A program made the position numbers and the translations under genes. The notes beneath the pieces are model-generated. The model was not told where the DNA came from and made no database searches. It worked only from the letters and a program-made list of their open reading frames with translations. A stretch of 64,000 nucleotides of DNA from Candidatus Saccharimonadota bacterium (GTDB lineage: Bacteria > Patescibacteriota > Saccharimonadia > Saccharimonadales > Saccharimonadaceae). Shown here one piece after another: positions 32,280-41,561 of the stretch (the stretch's first letter is position 1; each line of letters starts with the position of its first letter). Where the stretch lies: the NCBI GenBank assembly GCA_017510445.1, contig JAFWNF010000003.1, forward strand, positions 1-64,000. The letters are read 5' to 3'.

Positions 32280-33727
32280 GAATAAAGACCCTAAAACTCC
32301 ATTATATCACACTATTGATTTTTTGTCAAGTTTTTTGTTTATGCTTTTCTTCTAGCACCTATGCCGCTTCTAACTCTCTCTCGATAGAATGCCCAGAAGA
32401 ACTTGTCCCAGGTCAAACCATTACATGCTCAGTATCTTCAAATTCACAAATCAACATCAGCACAATAACAGGCACTTTCTCAACCGAAAATCTCACGGTC
32501 AAAGATTTTAGAGGCGCATCTCCTTGGACAGGTACTTTATCTGGAAACGATATATCAATCAACTCTTCAGAAGAAAAAAATGGTATTTCGAAAGTCGGAA
32601 CAATTGACATAACTTCATCGAAACCCGAAACAACAGGTACACTTATTATTGATAACCTCATTTTCGGCGTTGAAAACCAATACTCTTTCAGCGTCGTAGG
32701 ACCTTATGTTGAAATAAAAATTCTTACCGCACCCACATGTACCGAAGATGAGGAGCTAGTAGATGGCGTTTGCAAAAAAAGAGCTTGTACCGACGATGAA
32801 GAATTAGTAGATGGTAAATGTCAAAAAAAGGTTATCGAATGCAAAGACGACGAAGAGCTCGTCGACGGTGTTTGTAAAAGAATAACCCCGGTTTGCCAAG
32901 AAGACGAAATAATAGTTGATAACACCTGCCAGAAAAAACCACCCAAATGTAAGGAAGGTGAGATTCTAGTCAAAAATGTCTGTGTTGTCGATGTTGGACC
33001 GAAAGTCGACTACCTTTTAATCGGAATTATTGTTGGCTCCGTCATCATTATAATCGGCATTATTCTCATTGTGGTATTTCTTTACAAAAAGAAAAAAGAA
33101 AGTTCACAATCTGGAAGCTATCTTAGCCTTTCTCATTCAAGGGCAGGCACAACAACTTTAAGGTCGCAATCTGGAGTTAATAGTAATTTTTCTGGCTCAA
33201 GAACTGGCGCTCCAGCGAATTTACAACAGTCCCAACAATCAACACGACCGAATTCCCAGAATAGCTATGACAACGGAACATATTTGTCCAGATCAGGAGA
33301 AGTTTCGGAAGCCACAGCTATGCCTCCAAAAAATAACGATCCGAGATTACAAATGAAAATGGAGACTGCCTCAACAGCCCTTCAAGCAAAAGGACAATCT
33401 AACCAGCAAATGCTAGATGAAAACGGACAGCCAATCTTTGATCCAAACGACCCCCGTCTCCAAATTCAATTCAACAGCCAACAACAAGAAATGAGATTAA
33501 AAACAACTCAACCAACAACATCTGCTTATCAGATAGCGAACCAAGCCGCACCAGAAGAAACCGCAAAGCCAAACGAGGTTATTCAGAAAGCACAAATCGT
33601 AATCCAGCCTAACGGCCCAATAGCTAACCAATACCCAAATCAACCCAGTATGGAACAATATTACTCTCAGCCTTCACAAAAAGTTGAATTATCAAAACCT
33701 ACTGATCCAGACGTTTTCGAAAGCTAA
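32276..33727 (+). CDS. secreted-domain membrane protein with five Cys repeats and a Gln-rich tail
   Basis: 483 aa, GTG start overlapping the ldh stop. A signal peptide (1-30, hydrophobic LLIFCQVFCLCF then STYA) is followed by a ~115-residue beta domain with cohesin-like spacing. Five tandem ~20-residue units then follow, of the form C-x-DDEELVDG-x-C-KK, each with two Cys. A membrane helix (about 250-275) precedes a ~205-residue cytosolic tail rich in Gln, Ser, Pro and Asn, with NDPRLQ motifs. It is probably a surface-exposed binding protein anchored in the membrane. I do not recognise a named family. Confidence 0.7.
   Translation: MRIKTLKLHYITLLIFCQVFCLCFSSSTYAASNSLSIECPEELVPGQTITCSVSSNSQINISTITGTFSTENLTVKDFRGASPWTGTLSGNDISINSSEEKNGISKVGTIDITSSKPETTGTLIIDNLIFGVENQYSFSVVGPYVEIKILTAPTCTEDEELVDGVCKKRACTDDEELVDGKCQKKVIECKDDEELVDGVCKRITPVCQEDEIIVDNTCQKKPPKCKEGEILVKNVCVVDVGPKVDYLLIGIIVGSVIIIIGIILIVVFLYKKKKESSQSGSYLSLSHSRAGTTTLRSQSGVNSNFSGSRTGAPANLQQSQQSTRPNSQNSYDNGTYLSRSGEVSEATAMPPKNNDPRLQMKMETASTALQAKGQSNQQMLDENGQPIFDPNDPRLQIQFNSQQQEMRLKTTQPTTSAYQIANQAAPEETAKPNEVIQKAQIVIQPNGPIANQYPNQPSMEQYYSQPSQKVELSKPTDPDVFES
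32301..32329 (-). promoter_or_regulatory. minus-strand consensus promoter inside the start of the Cys-repeat gene, antisense to ldh
   Basis: On the minus strand: TTGACA, a 17-nt spacer ending GTGTGA, TATAAT. No minus-strand gene follows; transcription would run antisense into ldh. Confidence 0.5.
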
Positions 33728-33732
33728 ATCTA

Positions 33733-33741
33733 TGATATAAT
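33733..33741 (+). promoter_or_regulatory. extended -10 (TGATATAAT), leaderless promoter of serS
   Basis: TATAAT at 33736-33741, exactly 6 nt before the ATG at 33748. Confidence 0.75.
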
Positions 33742-33747
33742 TAGTCT

Positions 33748-34992
33748 ATGTTAGACGTTAATTTTATTCGTAATAACCAAAAATTGGTTTCTGATTCTGC
33801 CCGCGAAAAAGGCTATGACGTCGATATCGATCTTATTATCAGTCTTGATGAGCAGAGAAAAACTCTCCTTCAAGATGTCGAAGAAAAACGCCGTCGTCGC
33901 AACGAAATCGCCAGCAAAATGAAGGGAGGAAAGCCTTCAGAAGAATTAATCAAGGAAGGAAAAGATTTAAAAACCGAACTCTCAAGCAGAGAAAGTGAAC
34001 TCTCAGAACTTGAAAAAACTCTAAAATCAGCTATCGCCAAAGTCCCAAATATCATTTTTGATGACGTTCCACTAGGTGGCGAAGAATGTAGCAAAGAAAT
34101 CAAAGTCTGGGGTGAAAAGAAAAAGGAGGGCATCGATCACCTCGATTTTGCCACTTCTAGAGATTGGCTAGATTTTGAGCGTGGTGCCAAAGTTGCTGGT
34201 GCGAAATTTTATTACTTAAAAAGCGACCTTGCATTATTGGAGAATGCACTCTATCAATACGGTTTATCAAAAGTCCTAGAACACGGCTTTACATTTATGA
34301 CCGTTCCCGATATGGTGTCATCAAAAATTCTCGAGGGTTGTGGTTTTAACCCTCGCACTTCCGAACAATCCGACGAATATTATATCGAAGGCGAAGATCT
34401 CGCCATGATCGCCACCGCCGAGATGCCACTTACCGGCTACCATATGGACGAAATCATCGACGAAGACAAGCTTCCGCTTTTCTACGCTGGTTACTCCGCC
34501 TGTTTCAGAAAAGAAGCCGGCACTTATGGTAAATACACTCGCGGTCTTTTCCGCGTCCATCAATTCAACAAGCTCGAGATGTACGCTTTCTGTCTTCCAG
34601 AACAATCCAAAGAAATTCACGAAAAGATTCTCGCTATCGAGGAAGATATCTGGCAAGGCCTAGAAATTCCATACCACATTATTAACATCGCCGCCGGCGA
34701 TCTCGGTAGCCCCGCCGCAAAAAAATACGATATGGAATATTGGTCTCCAGTCAATCAAAAATATCAAGAAATCACTAGTTGTTCTAACTGCACCGATTTC
34801 CAAGCGCGAGCCGTAAACTGTCGCGTCCGCAGAAAAGACGGCACCATTGAATTCGTTCACACCTTAAACGGCACCGCTATTCCATTAGCTCGCGCCCTTG
34901 TTGTGATTTTAGAGAACTATGCCACAAAAGACGGCAAATTAAAAGTTCCAAAAGTATTGCGTCCATATTTAAATAACAGAGAGGAGATCTAA
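33748..34992 (+). CDS. serS: serine--tRNA ligase
   Basis: 414 aa: an N-terminal antiparallel coiled coil (about 28-100) that binds the tRNA-Ser long arm, then a class II core with TAEMPLTGYH near 224, FRKEAGTYGKYTRGLFRVHQF near 259 (motif 2), and the motif 3 HTLNGTAIPLARALV near 373. It charges tRNA-Ser and tRNA-Sec. The hpf gene overlaps its stop, with GAGGAGA as its ribosome site. Confidence 0.96.
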   Translation: MLDVNFIRNNQKLVSDSAREKGYDVDIDLIISLDEQRKTLLQDVEEKRRRRNEIASKMKGGKPSEELIKEGKDLKTELSSRESELSELEKTLKSAIAKVPNIIFDDVPLGGEECSKEIKVWGEKKKEGIDHLDFATSRDWLDFERGAKVAGAKFYYLKSDLALLENALYQYGLSKVLEHGFTFMTVPDMVSSKILEGCGFNPRTSEQSDEYYIEGEDLAMIATAEMPLTGYHMDEIIDEDKLPLFYAGYSACFRKEAGTYGKYTRGLFRVHQFNKLEMYAFCLPEQSKEIHEKILAIEEDIWQGLEIPYHIINIAAGDLGSPAAKKYDMEYWSPVNQKYQEITSCSNCTDFQARAVNCRVRRKDGTIEFVHTLNGTAIPLARALVVILENYATKDGKLKVPKVLRPYLNNREEI

Positions 34993-35354
34993 TGATCAAT
35001 AAAATCGAAATCACGGGAAGCAACTATAAAGTCGACAACGGTTTTCAAAAGTATGCCGAAAAAAGAATCGGCAAACTTGACCGTTATTTACCTCATGGCA
35101 ACAAAAAAGACGTCGTCGTTAAAATCGTCGTCACCGAAGTAAATCGTGACCACGGCAACAAATACGAAATCTCTGCTGCCATGGAAATCCCAGGTGGAAA
35201 AGTCATCGCCGCCAAAGACGAATGCTCCAACGTCTTCGCTGGTATCGATATCATCGAAGCCAAGTTAACCGGCCAAATCCGACGTTTTAAGATTGAATCA
35301 ACACCTCATCTTCGTCGAAAAAAGATCAAGAATCTGTTCATCAAAAGAAAATAA
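34992..35354 (+). CDS. hpf: ribosome hibernation promoting factor (HPF/YfiA family, short form)
   Basis: 120 aa. The beta-alpha-beta-beta-beta-alpha HPF fold is suggested by the conserved start IEITGSNYKVDNGFQKYAEKR and the basic C-terminal helix. It lacks the C-terminal dimerisation domain of long HPF. The basic tail (RRKKIKNLFIKRK) is prominent. It binds the 30S decoding region and silences ribosomes in stationary or starved cells. It is translationally coupled to serS. Confidence 0.85.
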   Translation: MINKIEITGSNYKVDNGFQKYAEKRIGKLDRYLPHGNKKDVVVKIVVTEVNRDHGNKYEISAAMEIPGGKVIAAKDECSNVFAGIDIIEAKLTGQIRRFKIESTPHLRRKKIKNLFIKRK

Positions 35355-35402
35355 TGTGTTAAACTAAATAAGATAATAATTCAGAGTGAGGAGTGTCTGT
35401 TT

Positions 35403-38138
35403 ATGACAGAAAAAGAAAAGAAGACGAAAGTCAAAAAGACAGAAAAACCCGTCAAAAAAGTTTCTGCAAAAAATATCAAAAAACCTAAAGTAAAGAAAGA
35501 GAAAAAACCCTCTGATAAGCTCGCCGATAAAACTGCTTTAACAAAGTTCCTGCAAGGAGTTTTTGGTGACGCTCAAAAGAAAGTTCTTCGCCGTCTTTAT
35601 AAAAAAGTGCTCGAAATCAACAAGCTTGAGCCAAAATATCAAGCAATGTCAAAAGAAGAACTCGCTGATCAAACCCGTATCTTCAAAGAAAAACTCGAGA
35701 AAAAAGCCTCACTCGATTCAATCCTTCCTGATGCTTTCGCCGTCGTTCGCGAAGCAACTAACCGCATTCTAAAAATGCGTCCATTCGACGTCCAACTCAT
35801 CGGTGGCATAGTTCTTCACGAAGGAAAAGTCGCCGAAATGAAAACTGGCGAAGGTAAAACTCTTGTTGCCCTACTCCCAGCCTACTTAAATGCTCTTACG
35901 GGCAAAGGCGTCCATGTCGTCACCGTCAACGATTACCTTGCTCAACGTGATGCCGGTTGGAATGGTCCAGTTTATGATTTTCTTGGACTTTCTGTCGCCG
36001 TCATTATTAACAACGCTTCTTTCATCTATGATAAAGAATACGAAAACGACGAACATGACGACGAACGCTTCCTTCATTTGAAACCATGCACAAGAAAAGA
36101 AGCTTACGCCGCTGATATTACCTATGGTACGAACAACGAATTCGGCTTCGATTACCTCCGCGACAACATGACTAGCGAAGTGAAATTCCTTCGTCAACGT
36201 GAACTCAACTTCGCAATCGTCGACGAGGTCGATTCGATCCTCATCGACGAAGCCCGCACTCCTCTCATCATCTCCGCTCCAGCCGGCGATAATCCAGACG
36301 CTTATTACCAATTCGCTAAAATTGCTTCACGTCTTACAGACGAAGATTATGTTCTTGATGAAAAACATCGTTCTGTTACTCTCTCCGAAAAAGGAGTTGA
36401 AAAAGTCCAGAATCTCCTCGGTGTCGAGACGCTCTACTCAACCAAAAACACCCCACTCGTCTATCATATGGAACAAGCTCTTCGCGCCGAAGTCCTTTTC
36501 AAACGCGACAAAGATTACGTCGTAACAAATTCAGGCGAGGTTATTATCGTTGACGAACATACTGGCCGTCTAATGCAAGGTCGCCGTTATAACGAAGGCC
36601 TTCACCAAGCTATCGAAGCTAAAGAAGGCGTCTCAGTAAAAGAAGAATCAATGACTTTAGCAACAATCTCATTCCAGAATTTCTTCCGCCTCTATAAAAA
36701 ACTTTCCGGTATGACCGGAACCGCTTTCACAGAAGCTGAAGAGTTCCAACAAATCTACGCCCTTGATGTTGTCCAAATTCCGCCTAACAAACCAATCATT
36801 CGTGTTGATAAGGACGATTTAATTTTCAGCACCAAAGCTGGAAAACTTAAAGCCATCGCGGCAGAAATTAAAAAATACCACGAAAAAGGTCAACCAGTTC
36901 TTGTTGGTTCTGATTCAATTAGAAACAACGAAGAAATCGCTAAATATCTCGACGAGCAGGGAATCCCATACGAAATCTTGAACGCTAAAAACAACGAGCG
37001 TGAAGCCGCCATCATCGAAAAGGCTGGCGAAAAAGGCGCTATCACTCTCGCCACCAACATGGCAGGTCGTGGCACTGATATTAAACTTGGCAAAGGCGTT
37101 AAAGAACTCGGTGGGCTCGTTGTCATCGGCTCCGCTCGCCATGATTCACGCCGTGTTGATAACCAGCTCCGCGGTCGTGGTGGCCGTCAAGGAGATCCAG
37201 GCACCACACAATTCTTCGTTTCTTGCGAAGACGATTTGATGCGTATCTTCCAAGGTGACCGCGTCAAGATACTCATGTCTCGTCTCGGCGTCGCCGAAGA
37301 TCAACCAATCCAAACTCGTTCAATTTCAAAAACCCTCGAAGCCGCTCAAAAACGTATTGAAGGCTTCAACTTTGACTCCCGTAAAAACGTCGTCCAATAT
37401 GATAACGTTATTAACCGCCACCGCAAAGTTGTCTACATGATTCGTCGTAAGATTCTTGAAGGCGAAGATATCCATACAGAAATCGAACGCCTCATGAAAG
37501 ACGAAGTCAACGATCTTTGTGAATTTAGTAGCCGTATCAACAAAGATTTCAACGATAATTTCAAAGCTATATTCAACTTAGATGACGATTTAATCGACGA
37601 AATCGGCAAAATTCGCAAAGAAAAAGACCGCAAAAAACTCGCTCTCACGTCCGTTAGAGAGGCCTACAAACTTAAAGAAACCGAATTTGGCGAAGAAACT
37701 GTCCGAAAAATTGAACGTGAAGTATACCTCAAAGTTCTCGATATTCTCTGGATGCAACACCTTGAAAATATGCAACATTTGCGCGAAGGTATTCATTGGC
37801 GCTCAGTTGGCCAACGCGATCCTTTAGTCGAATATCGTTCTGAGTCCCAAAAACTCTTTGACGGTTTGCAACGTAACTTACGCGAAGAAGTATTGAAGTT
37901 CATTCTTAACATGTCCCAAAGTGAAGCAACAAAGACTGATGTCGAAGATGATGATTACGATACGGAACTCACGAAAATGGCTTCTAGTTCTTCAGAAAAA
38001 GGTGTCAACGAAATTCAGTCTGGTGACAAAAACCTAGATAAAGAATTCAAAAAAGAACCACGCAAAGTCGCCAATATTCACACTTCAAAGAAGTCGAAAA
38101 AATCCCGCAAAAAGAACAAAAAAAATAAACGCCACTAG
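35403..38138 (+). CDS. secA: preprotein translocase ATPase SecA
   Basis: 911 aa. Walker A GEGKT is in EMKTGEGKTLVALLPA near 148, Walker B and the DEAD-like region are in VDEVDSILIDEARTP near 274, the second motor domain has TNMAGRGTDIKLG near 552, and RGRGGRQGDPG is near 592. It drives Sec-dependent export through SecY. There is an extra Lys-rich N-terminal extension of ~45 residues, and the C-terminus is Lys-rich (KKSKKSRKKNKKNK) with no zinc-binding CxCxSxxxxC motif. The -10 is probably TGTTAAACT at 35357, with GAGGAG in the leader. Confidence 0.97.
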   Translation: MTEKEKKTKVKKTEKPVKKVSAKNIKKPKVKKEKKPSDKLADKTALTKFLQGVFGDAQKKVLRRLYKKVLEINKLEPKYQAMSKEELADQTRIFKEKLEKKASLDSILPDAFAVVREATNRILKMRPFDVQLIGGIVLHEGKVAEMKTGEGKTLVALLPAYLNALTGKGVHVVTVNDYLAQRDAGWNGPVYDFLGLSVAVIINNASFIYDKEYENDEHDDERFLHLKPCTRKEAYAADITYGTNNEFGFDYLRDNMTSEVKFLRQRELNFAIVDEVDSILIDEARTPLIISAPAGDNPDAYYQFAKIASRLTDEDYVLDEKHRSVTLSEKGVEKVQNLLGVETLYSTKNTPLVYHMEQALRAEVLFKRDKDYVVTNSGEVIIVDEHTGRLMQGRRYNEGLHQAIEAKEGVSVKEESMTLATISFQNFFRLYKKLSGMTGTAFTEAEEFQQIYALDVVQIPPNKPIIRVDKDDLIFSTKAGKLKAIAAEIKKYHEKGQPVLVGSDSIRNNEEIAKYLDEQGIPYEILNAKNNEREAAIIEKAGEKGAITLATNMAGRGTDIKLGKGVKELGGLVVIGSARHDSRRVDNQLRGRGGRQGDPGTTQFFVSCEDDLMRIFQGDRVKILMSRLGVAEDQPIQTRSISKTLEAAQKRIEGFNFDSRKNVVQYDNVINRHRKVVYMIRRKILEGEDIHTEIERLMKDEVNDLCEFSSRINKDFNDNFKAIFNLDDDLIDEIGKIRKEKDRKKLALTSVREAYKLKETEFGEETVRKIEREVYLKVLDILWMQHLENMQHLREGIHWRSVGQRDPLVEYRSESQKLFDGLQRNLREEVLKFILNMSQSEATKTDVEDDDYDTELTKMASSSSEKGVNEIQSGDKNLDKEFKKEPRKVANIHTSKKSKKSRKKNKKNKRH

Positions 38139-38181
38139 GCGCTACCCTCCTTATTATATCACACTTAATCAAAAAAGTCAA
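38126..38181 (-). promoter_or_regulatory. minus-strand consensus promoter running into a terminator behind secA
   Basis: On the minus strand: TTGACT (38181-38176), 17-nt spacer, TATAAT (38158-38153), AAGGAGGGTA, then GCGCC-TAGT-GGCGT and TTTATTTTTTTT. The predicted RNA is only about 25-35 nt. The hairpin also serves the secA end on the plus strand. Confidence 0.55.
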
Positions 38182-38204
38182 GCTTAATCTATCAAAACTA
38201 ACTA

Positions 38205-38233
38205 TTGACCCTGTAAAATCAGGCGTGTATGAA
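38205..38233 (+). promoter_or_regulatory. promoter of the M16 peptidase gene
   Basis: TTGACC, 17-nt spacer, TATGAA, then 8 nt to the ATG at 38242. Leaderless or nearly so. Confidence 0.5.
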
Positions 38234-38241
38234 AAAATAAC

Positions 38242-39516
38242 ATGAAACATTCTGTCGAAGAAATCTCGCTCAAAAATGGCATGAAAGGGCTATTAGTTAA
38301 TGTTCCGAGTGCTAGTGTTATGTCAATGCGTGTTCAATTTCGTGCTGGCATGCGCTACGCAAAAAATCCTGACTTAGCCGAAATTGCTCACGTTACAGAA
38401 CATCTCAGCTTCGGGGCAAACAGTAAGTTTAAAAGCGAACAAGAATACGAGGCAGAATTTACCAAAAACGGTGCTTATCACAACGCCTGGACATCCGATT
38501 ACTCAATTTGTTACGAAACCGAATGCGCCGATTTCGAGTGGGATAGGATTTTAGACTTAAAACGTTTGGCTATTTGCGAGCCTCGTTTTAATGAAGAAGA
38601 GTTAAAAAGCGAAAAAAGCAACGTTCGTTCCGAGCTGACAGCATACCAAAATGAGTATCCACGTTTAATTTGGCCAAAACTTCAGCAATCAATTGGCGAA
38701 AACGTCCCAAGCCTTCCAGAGCGAATAAAAACTCTGAACAACATTGAATTGAAAGATATTCGCGAACATCACCGTCGCACCCATACTTCTGATAATATGC
38801 GCTTTATTATCGCCGGTAATATCGATCGCCATCGTAAACACGAAATAATCAGAATGCTTGAAAACTGGGAGTTAAAGCGTGGGGAAAGGTTCGAAATCCC
38901 TTTCGACATTCTGCATACATCAGAAGCTCATCTCATCCGCCGAAAAGACGCCTCGAACATCACTTTCGGTTTTTCCTGGATTACGCCTCGCCATTTTGAT
39001 CCGTTCGAAATTCAAACAATGGGATGTTTAAACCATATCTTGACCGGAACAATGTATAGCAAAATTTTCGGCCAAGCCCGTAAGAAAGGCCTTGTTTATA
39101 GTATCGATAGCGGAGTAAATAGTAGCCCAACTGCTACATCGTGGGATTTTGAGGGGGAAGTCAATCTCGAAAACTCCGAACTTCTTTTTGAACTTATTCA
39201 AAAAGAAATTAACAGAATTCTTACCGGCACCCTTAAAGAATCCGATCTTGAATCAGCCAAACAATACATGCTCGGTCGCTTTCAAATGTCCGCCCAAACT
39301 GTTTCTCAAATTGCCGACTTTTATGCTGAAACTTTCTTCAAAAATGATGAAAAAGAGGACTTCAATCTTATCCCGGAATTAGTTAAAAAGATTACCAAAG
39401 AAAAGATTATTGAACTGGCACGCGAATTCGCAGATAGTGGCTTAAGATCCTTTGTTGCAGTTAGCTCGTGCGAAAAATCTGCCATTACTTATCTAAATAA
39501 CTATCTAACATTTTAA
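38242..39516 (+). CDS. M16-family zinc metallopeptidase (pitrilysin/processing-peptidase-like)
   Basis: 424 aa. The inverted zinc motif HxxEH is HVTEH near residues 50-54, preceded by FRAGMRYAKNPDLAEIA. The second, downstream Glu ligand probably lies in EEELKSEKSNVRSEL near 126. The second half is the structurally similar inactive M16 domain. Such proteins degrade peptides or process presequences. There is no signal peptide, so it is probably cytosolic. Confidence 0.85.
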   Translation: MKHSVEEISLKNGMKGLLVNVPSASVMSMRVQFRAGMRYAKNPDLAEIAHVTEHLSFGANSKFKSEQEYEAEFTKNGAYHNAWTSDYSICYETECADFEWDRILDLKRLAICEPRFNEEELKSEKSNVRSELTAYQNEYPRLIWPKLQQSIGENVPSLPERIKTLNNIELKDIREHHRRTHTSDNMRFIIAGNIDRHRKHEIIRMLENWELKRGERFEIPFDILHTSEAHLIRRKDASNITFGFSWITPRHFDPFEIQTMGCLNHILTGTMYSKIFGQARKKGLVYSIDSGVNSSPTATSWDFEGEVNLENSELLFELIQKEINRILTGTLKESDLESAKQYMLGRFQMSAQTVSQIADFYAETFFKNDEKEDFNLIPELVKKITKEKIIELAREFADSGLRSFVAVSSCEKSAITYLNNYLTF

Positions 39517-39558
39517 TAATGTTTATGCTAAAATAGAAACGTTAATAGGAGATTTTTT

Positions 39559-40293
39559 GTGGAAAATGGAAATAGTACAGACTACGAGAAAATAATAGAA
39601 AACGAGCTAAACAAACAGAGTACCGTCGAACCACAACCAACTCCAGAACCAGTCGAAAATCAATCTGAAATCACCGAAGAAAAACCCAAAAAAACAAAAA
39701 AACTTTTGTTTGTCATTCTAATAATTATTTTTCTCGTTGTAGCTGGATCGGTGGTCGCCGTCTTAATCTTATTATCTAACAATTCTCAAAACAAAACTTC
39801 AGAAACCAGCGAAGGACAAACCGAAAATATAGAAGCAAAAACATATTCTTTCGAAATGCCTGAACTAGGCGTAAAAATACAATTACCAGATGAGTTTAAT
39901 AAAACAATTTTTTCTGAAAATGATGGCGAAAACTACTATATCTGGGGATACACTAGTAGCGAAAAACCAGATTATATTACAATCGACAAAAACTCACCTG
40001 ACTTTTTCCCACTTTTTGCACTAAACTATTCAAATGAAGAATTACAAAATGACAAATATTCGTTTTATACTGGAGATGGTGCATATGGTCGCGAAGATGG
40101 AAGCGTCCTTTATCTCCACGAAATAAACTTAGAAAAATTAGAAAGCACCGAAGCAATTGTGCGTAAACTCGAAAACGGAGAAGAGCTCTCTCAAGAAGAA
40201 AACGAATTACTAGAAAAATTTGAAAAAGTATATGAAGAGATCAATACTCTCGAGTTATACTTTAAAGACGGTTTTAAATATCAAGATCTTTAG
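39559..40293 (+). CDS. single-pass membrane protein with acidic extracytoplasmic domain
   Basis: 244 aa, GTG start with AGGAGA upstream and TGCTAAAAT at 39526. A Glu/Pro/Thr-rich cytosolic segment (1-45) precedes a Lys patch (KPKKTKK) and one membrane helix (about 49-72). A ~170-residue exported domain follows, with no recognised motif and a very acidic second half. I do not recognise a family. The isolated TM with N-in topology is like that of many secreted-domain proteins of this radiation. Confidence 0.6.
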   Translation: MENGNSTDYEKIIENELNKQSTVEPQPTPEPVENQSEITEEKPKKTKKLLFVILIIIFLVVAGSVVAVLILLSNNSQNKTSETSEGQTENIEAKTYSFEMPELGVKIQLPDEFNKTIFSENDGENYYIWGYTSSEKPDYITIDKNSPDFFPLFALNYSNEELQNDKYSFYTGDGAYGREDGSVLYLHEINLEKLESTEAIVRKLENGEELSQEENELLEKFEKVYEEINTLELYFKDGFKYQDL

Positions 40294-40303
40294 TTTTTCT
40301 CTG

Positions 40304-40312
40304 TGCTATAAT
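40304..40312 (+). promoter_or_regulatory. extended -10 (TGCTATAAT), leaderless promoter of murD
   Basis: TATAAT at 40307-40312, exactly 6 nt before the ATG at 40319. Confidence 0.75.
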
Positions 40313-40318
40313 TAATCC

Positions 40319-41560
40319 ATGACAATTGCAATTCTTGGTTACGGAAAAGAAGGAAAATCCGTAGAAAACTATTTCAAAAAACAAAATATCGACACAAAAG
40401 TTTTCGATAATTTCACTGAAGACGAACTTAAAAATTTTAATCTAGATTCGTATGAAATGGTTTTTCGTAGCCCAGGCGTTAAGCCGTTTAATAAAAACTG
40501 GAGCTCCTCTACTAAATATTTTTTTGATAATTGTATTTGTCCAATAATAGGCGTAACTGGCACAAAAGGTAAAGGAACAACTTGTTCAATGATTACAGCC
40601 ATTTTGGAAGCGCTCGGGAAAAAAGTATATCTTGTCGGCAATATCGGCAATCCATCATTAGACATACTTGATAAAATACGACCCGAAGATGTGGTTGTCT
40701 ACGAAATGAGTAGCTTCCAACTCTGGGATTTATACGCTTCGCCAAAAATCTCCGTCATACTTCGAATCGAGCCAGACCATTTAAACGTTCATAAAGATTT
40801 CGAGGACTATGTCGGCGCAAAGTCTCATATTGCTGAATTTCAATCGAATAATGATTCCTGCATTTATTTTAAAGACAACAAGGATTCCAAAAGAATTGCA
40901 GAAAAATCAAAAGGCAAAAAATATACTTACCCAATTGAAAAACCATCAAATAACCTAACTGCTATTCTCGATGCATTAAATGTTCCTGGGAACCACAATC
41001 GAGAAAACGCTGAAGCTGCTCTTCTCGCATCGGCAACTTTTTTCAATCTATCATTAGAGGAGTTTTTAGAAAAAAACAAAGACGTTCTAATTTCAGCATT
41101 TTCAAATTTCACTGGTCTTCCACATCGCTGTCAATTCCTGCGCGAGTTGAATGGCGTCAAATATTATGACGACAATTTTTCAACAACCGTACCATCTTTC
41201 GAGGTTGCGCTTAAGGCTTTTCCAAACGAAAATAAAATTCTTATCATCGGCGGAAGAGATAAGACTCACGGCGAAAACTATCCAAAAATTATAGATTTAA
41301 TCAAAAACACATCAAATATTCAAGCAATCGTTCTAATTGGCGAATCGGGCCATGAAATTTTCGAAAAATATAAAAATGAAAATTTAAAATTTATTCTCGC
41401 CGAATCATTAGAAGAAGCCGTAAATACTGCGAAAGACGAAGCGGAGAAAATAAATAACTCAATTGTTTTAATGTCGCCCGCTGCTGCAAGTTTTGATATG
41501 TTTAAAAACGTTTACGATCGCGGAGAACAATATCAAAATCTAATCAAAAATCTAAAATAA
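40319..41560 (+). CDS. murD: UDP-N-acetylmuramoyl-L-alanine--D-glutamate ligase
   Basis: 413 aa, slightly shorter than the usual ~440. The Mur ligase ATP loop is VTGTKGKGTT near 80, YEMSSFQLW near 123 and DDNFSTTVPSFEVAL near 284. The C-terminal domain has IIGGRDKTHGENY near 308. It adds D-Glu to the peptidoglycan stem peptide in the cytosol. The N-terminal UDP-binding domain is reduced. It is co-transcribed with prfB, and its presence shows the organism builds or remodels its own peptidoglycan. Confidence 0.88.
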   Translation: MTIAILGYGKEGKSVENYFKKQNIDTKVFDNFTEDELKNFNLDSYEMVFRSPGVKPFNKNWSSSTKYFFDNCICPIIGVTGTKGKGTTCSMITAILEALGKKVYLVGNIGNPSLDILDKIRPEDVVVYEMSSFQLWDLYASPKISVILRIEPDHLNVHKDFEDYVGAKSHIAEFQSNNDSCIYFKDNKDSKRIAEKSKGKKYTYPIEKPSNNLTAILDALNVPGNHNRENAEAALLASATFFNLSLEEFLEKNKDVLISAFSNFTGLPHRCQFLRELNGVKYYDDNFSTTVPSFEVALKAFPNENKILIIGGRDKTHGENYPKIIDLIKNTSNIQAIVLIGESGHEIFEKYKNENLKFILAESLEEAVNTAKDEAEKINNSIVLMSPAAASFDMFKNVYDRGEQYQNLIKNLK

Positions 41561-41561
41561 T

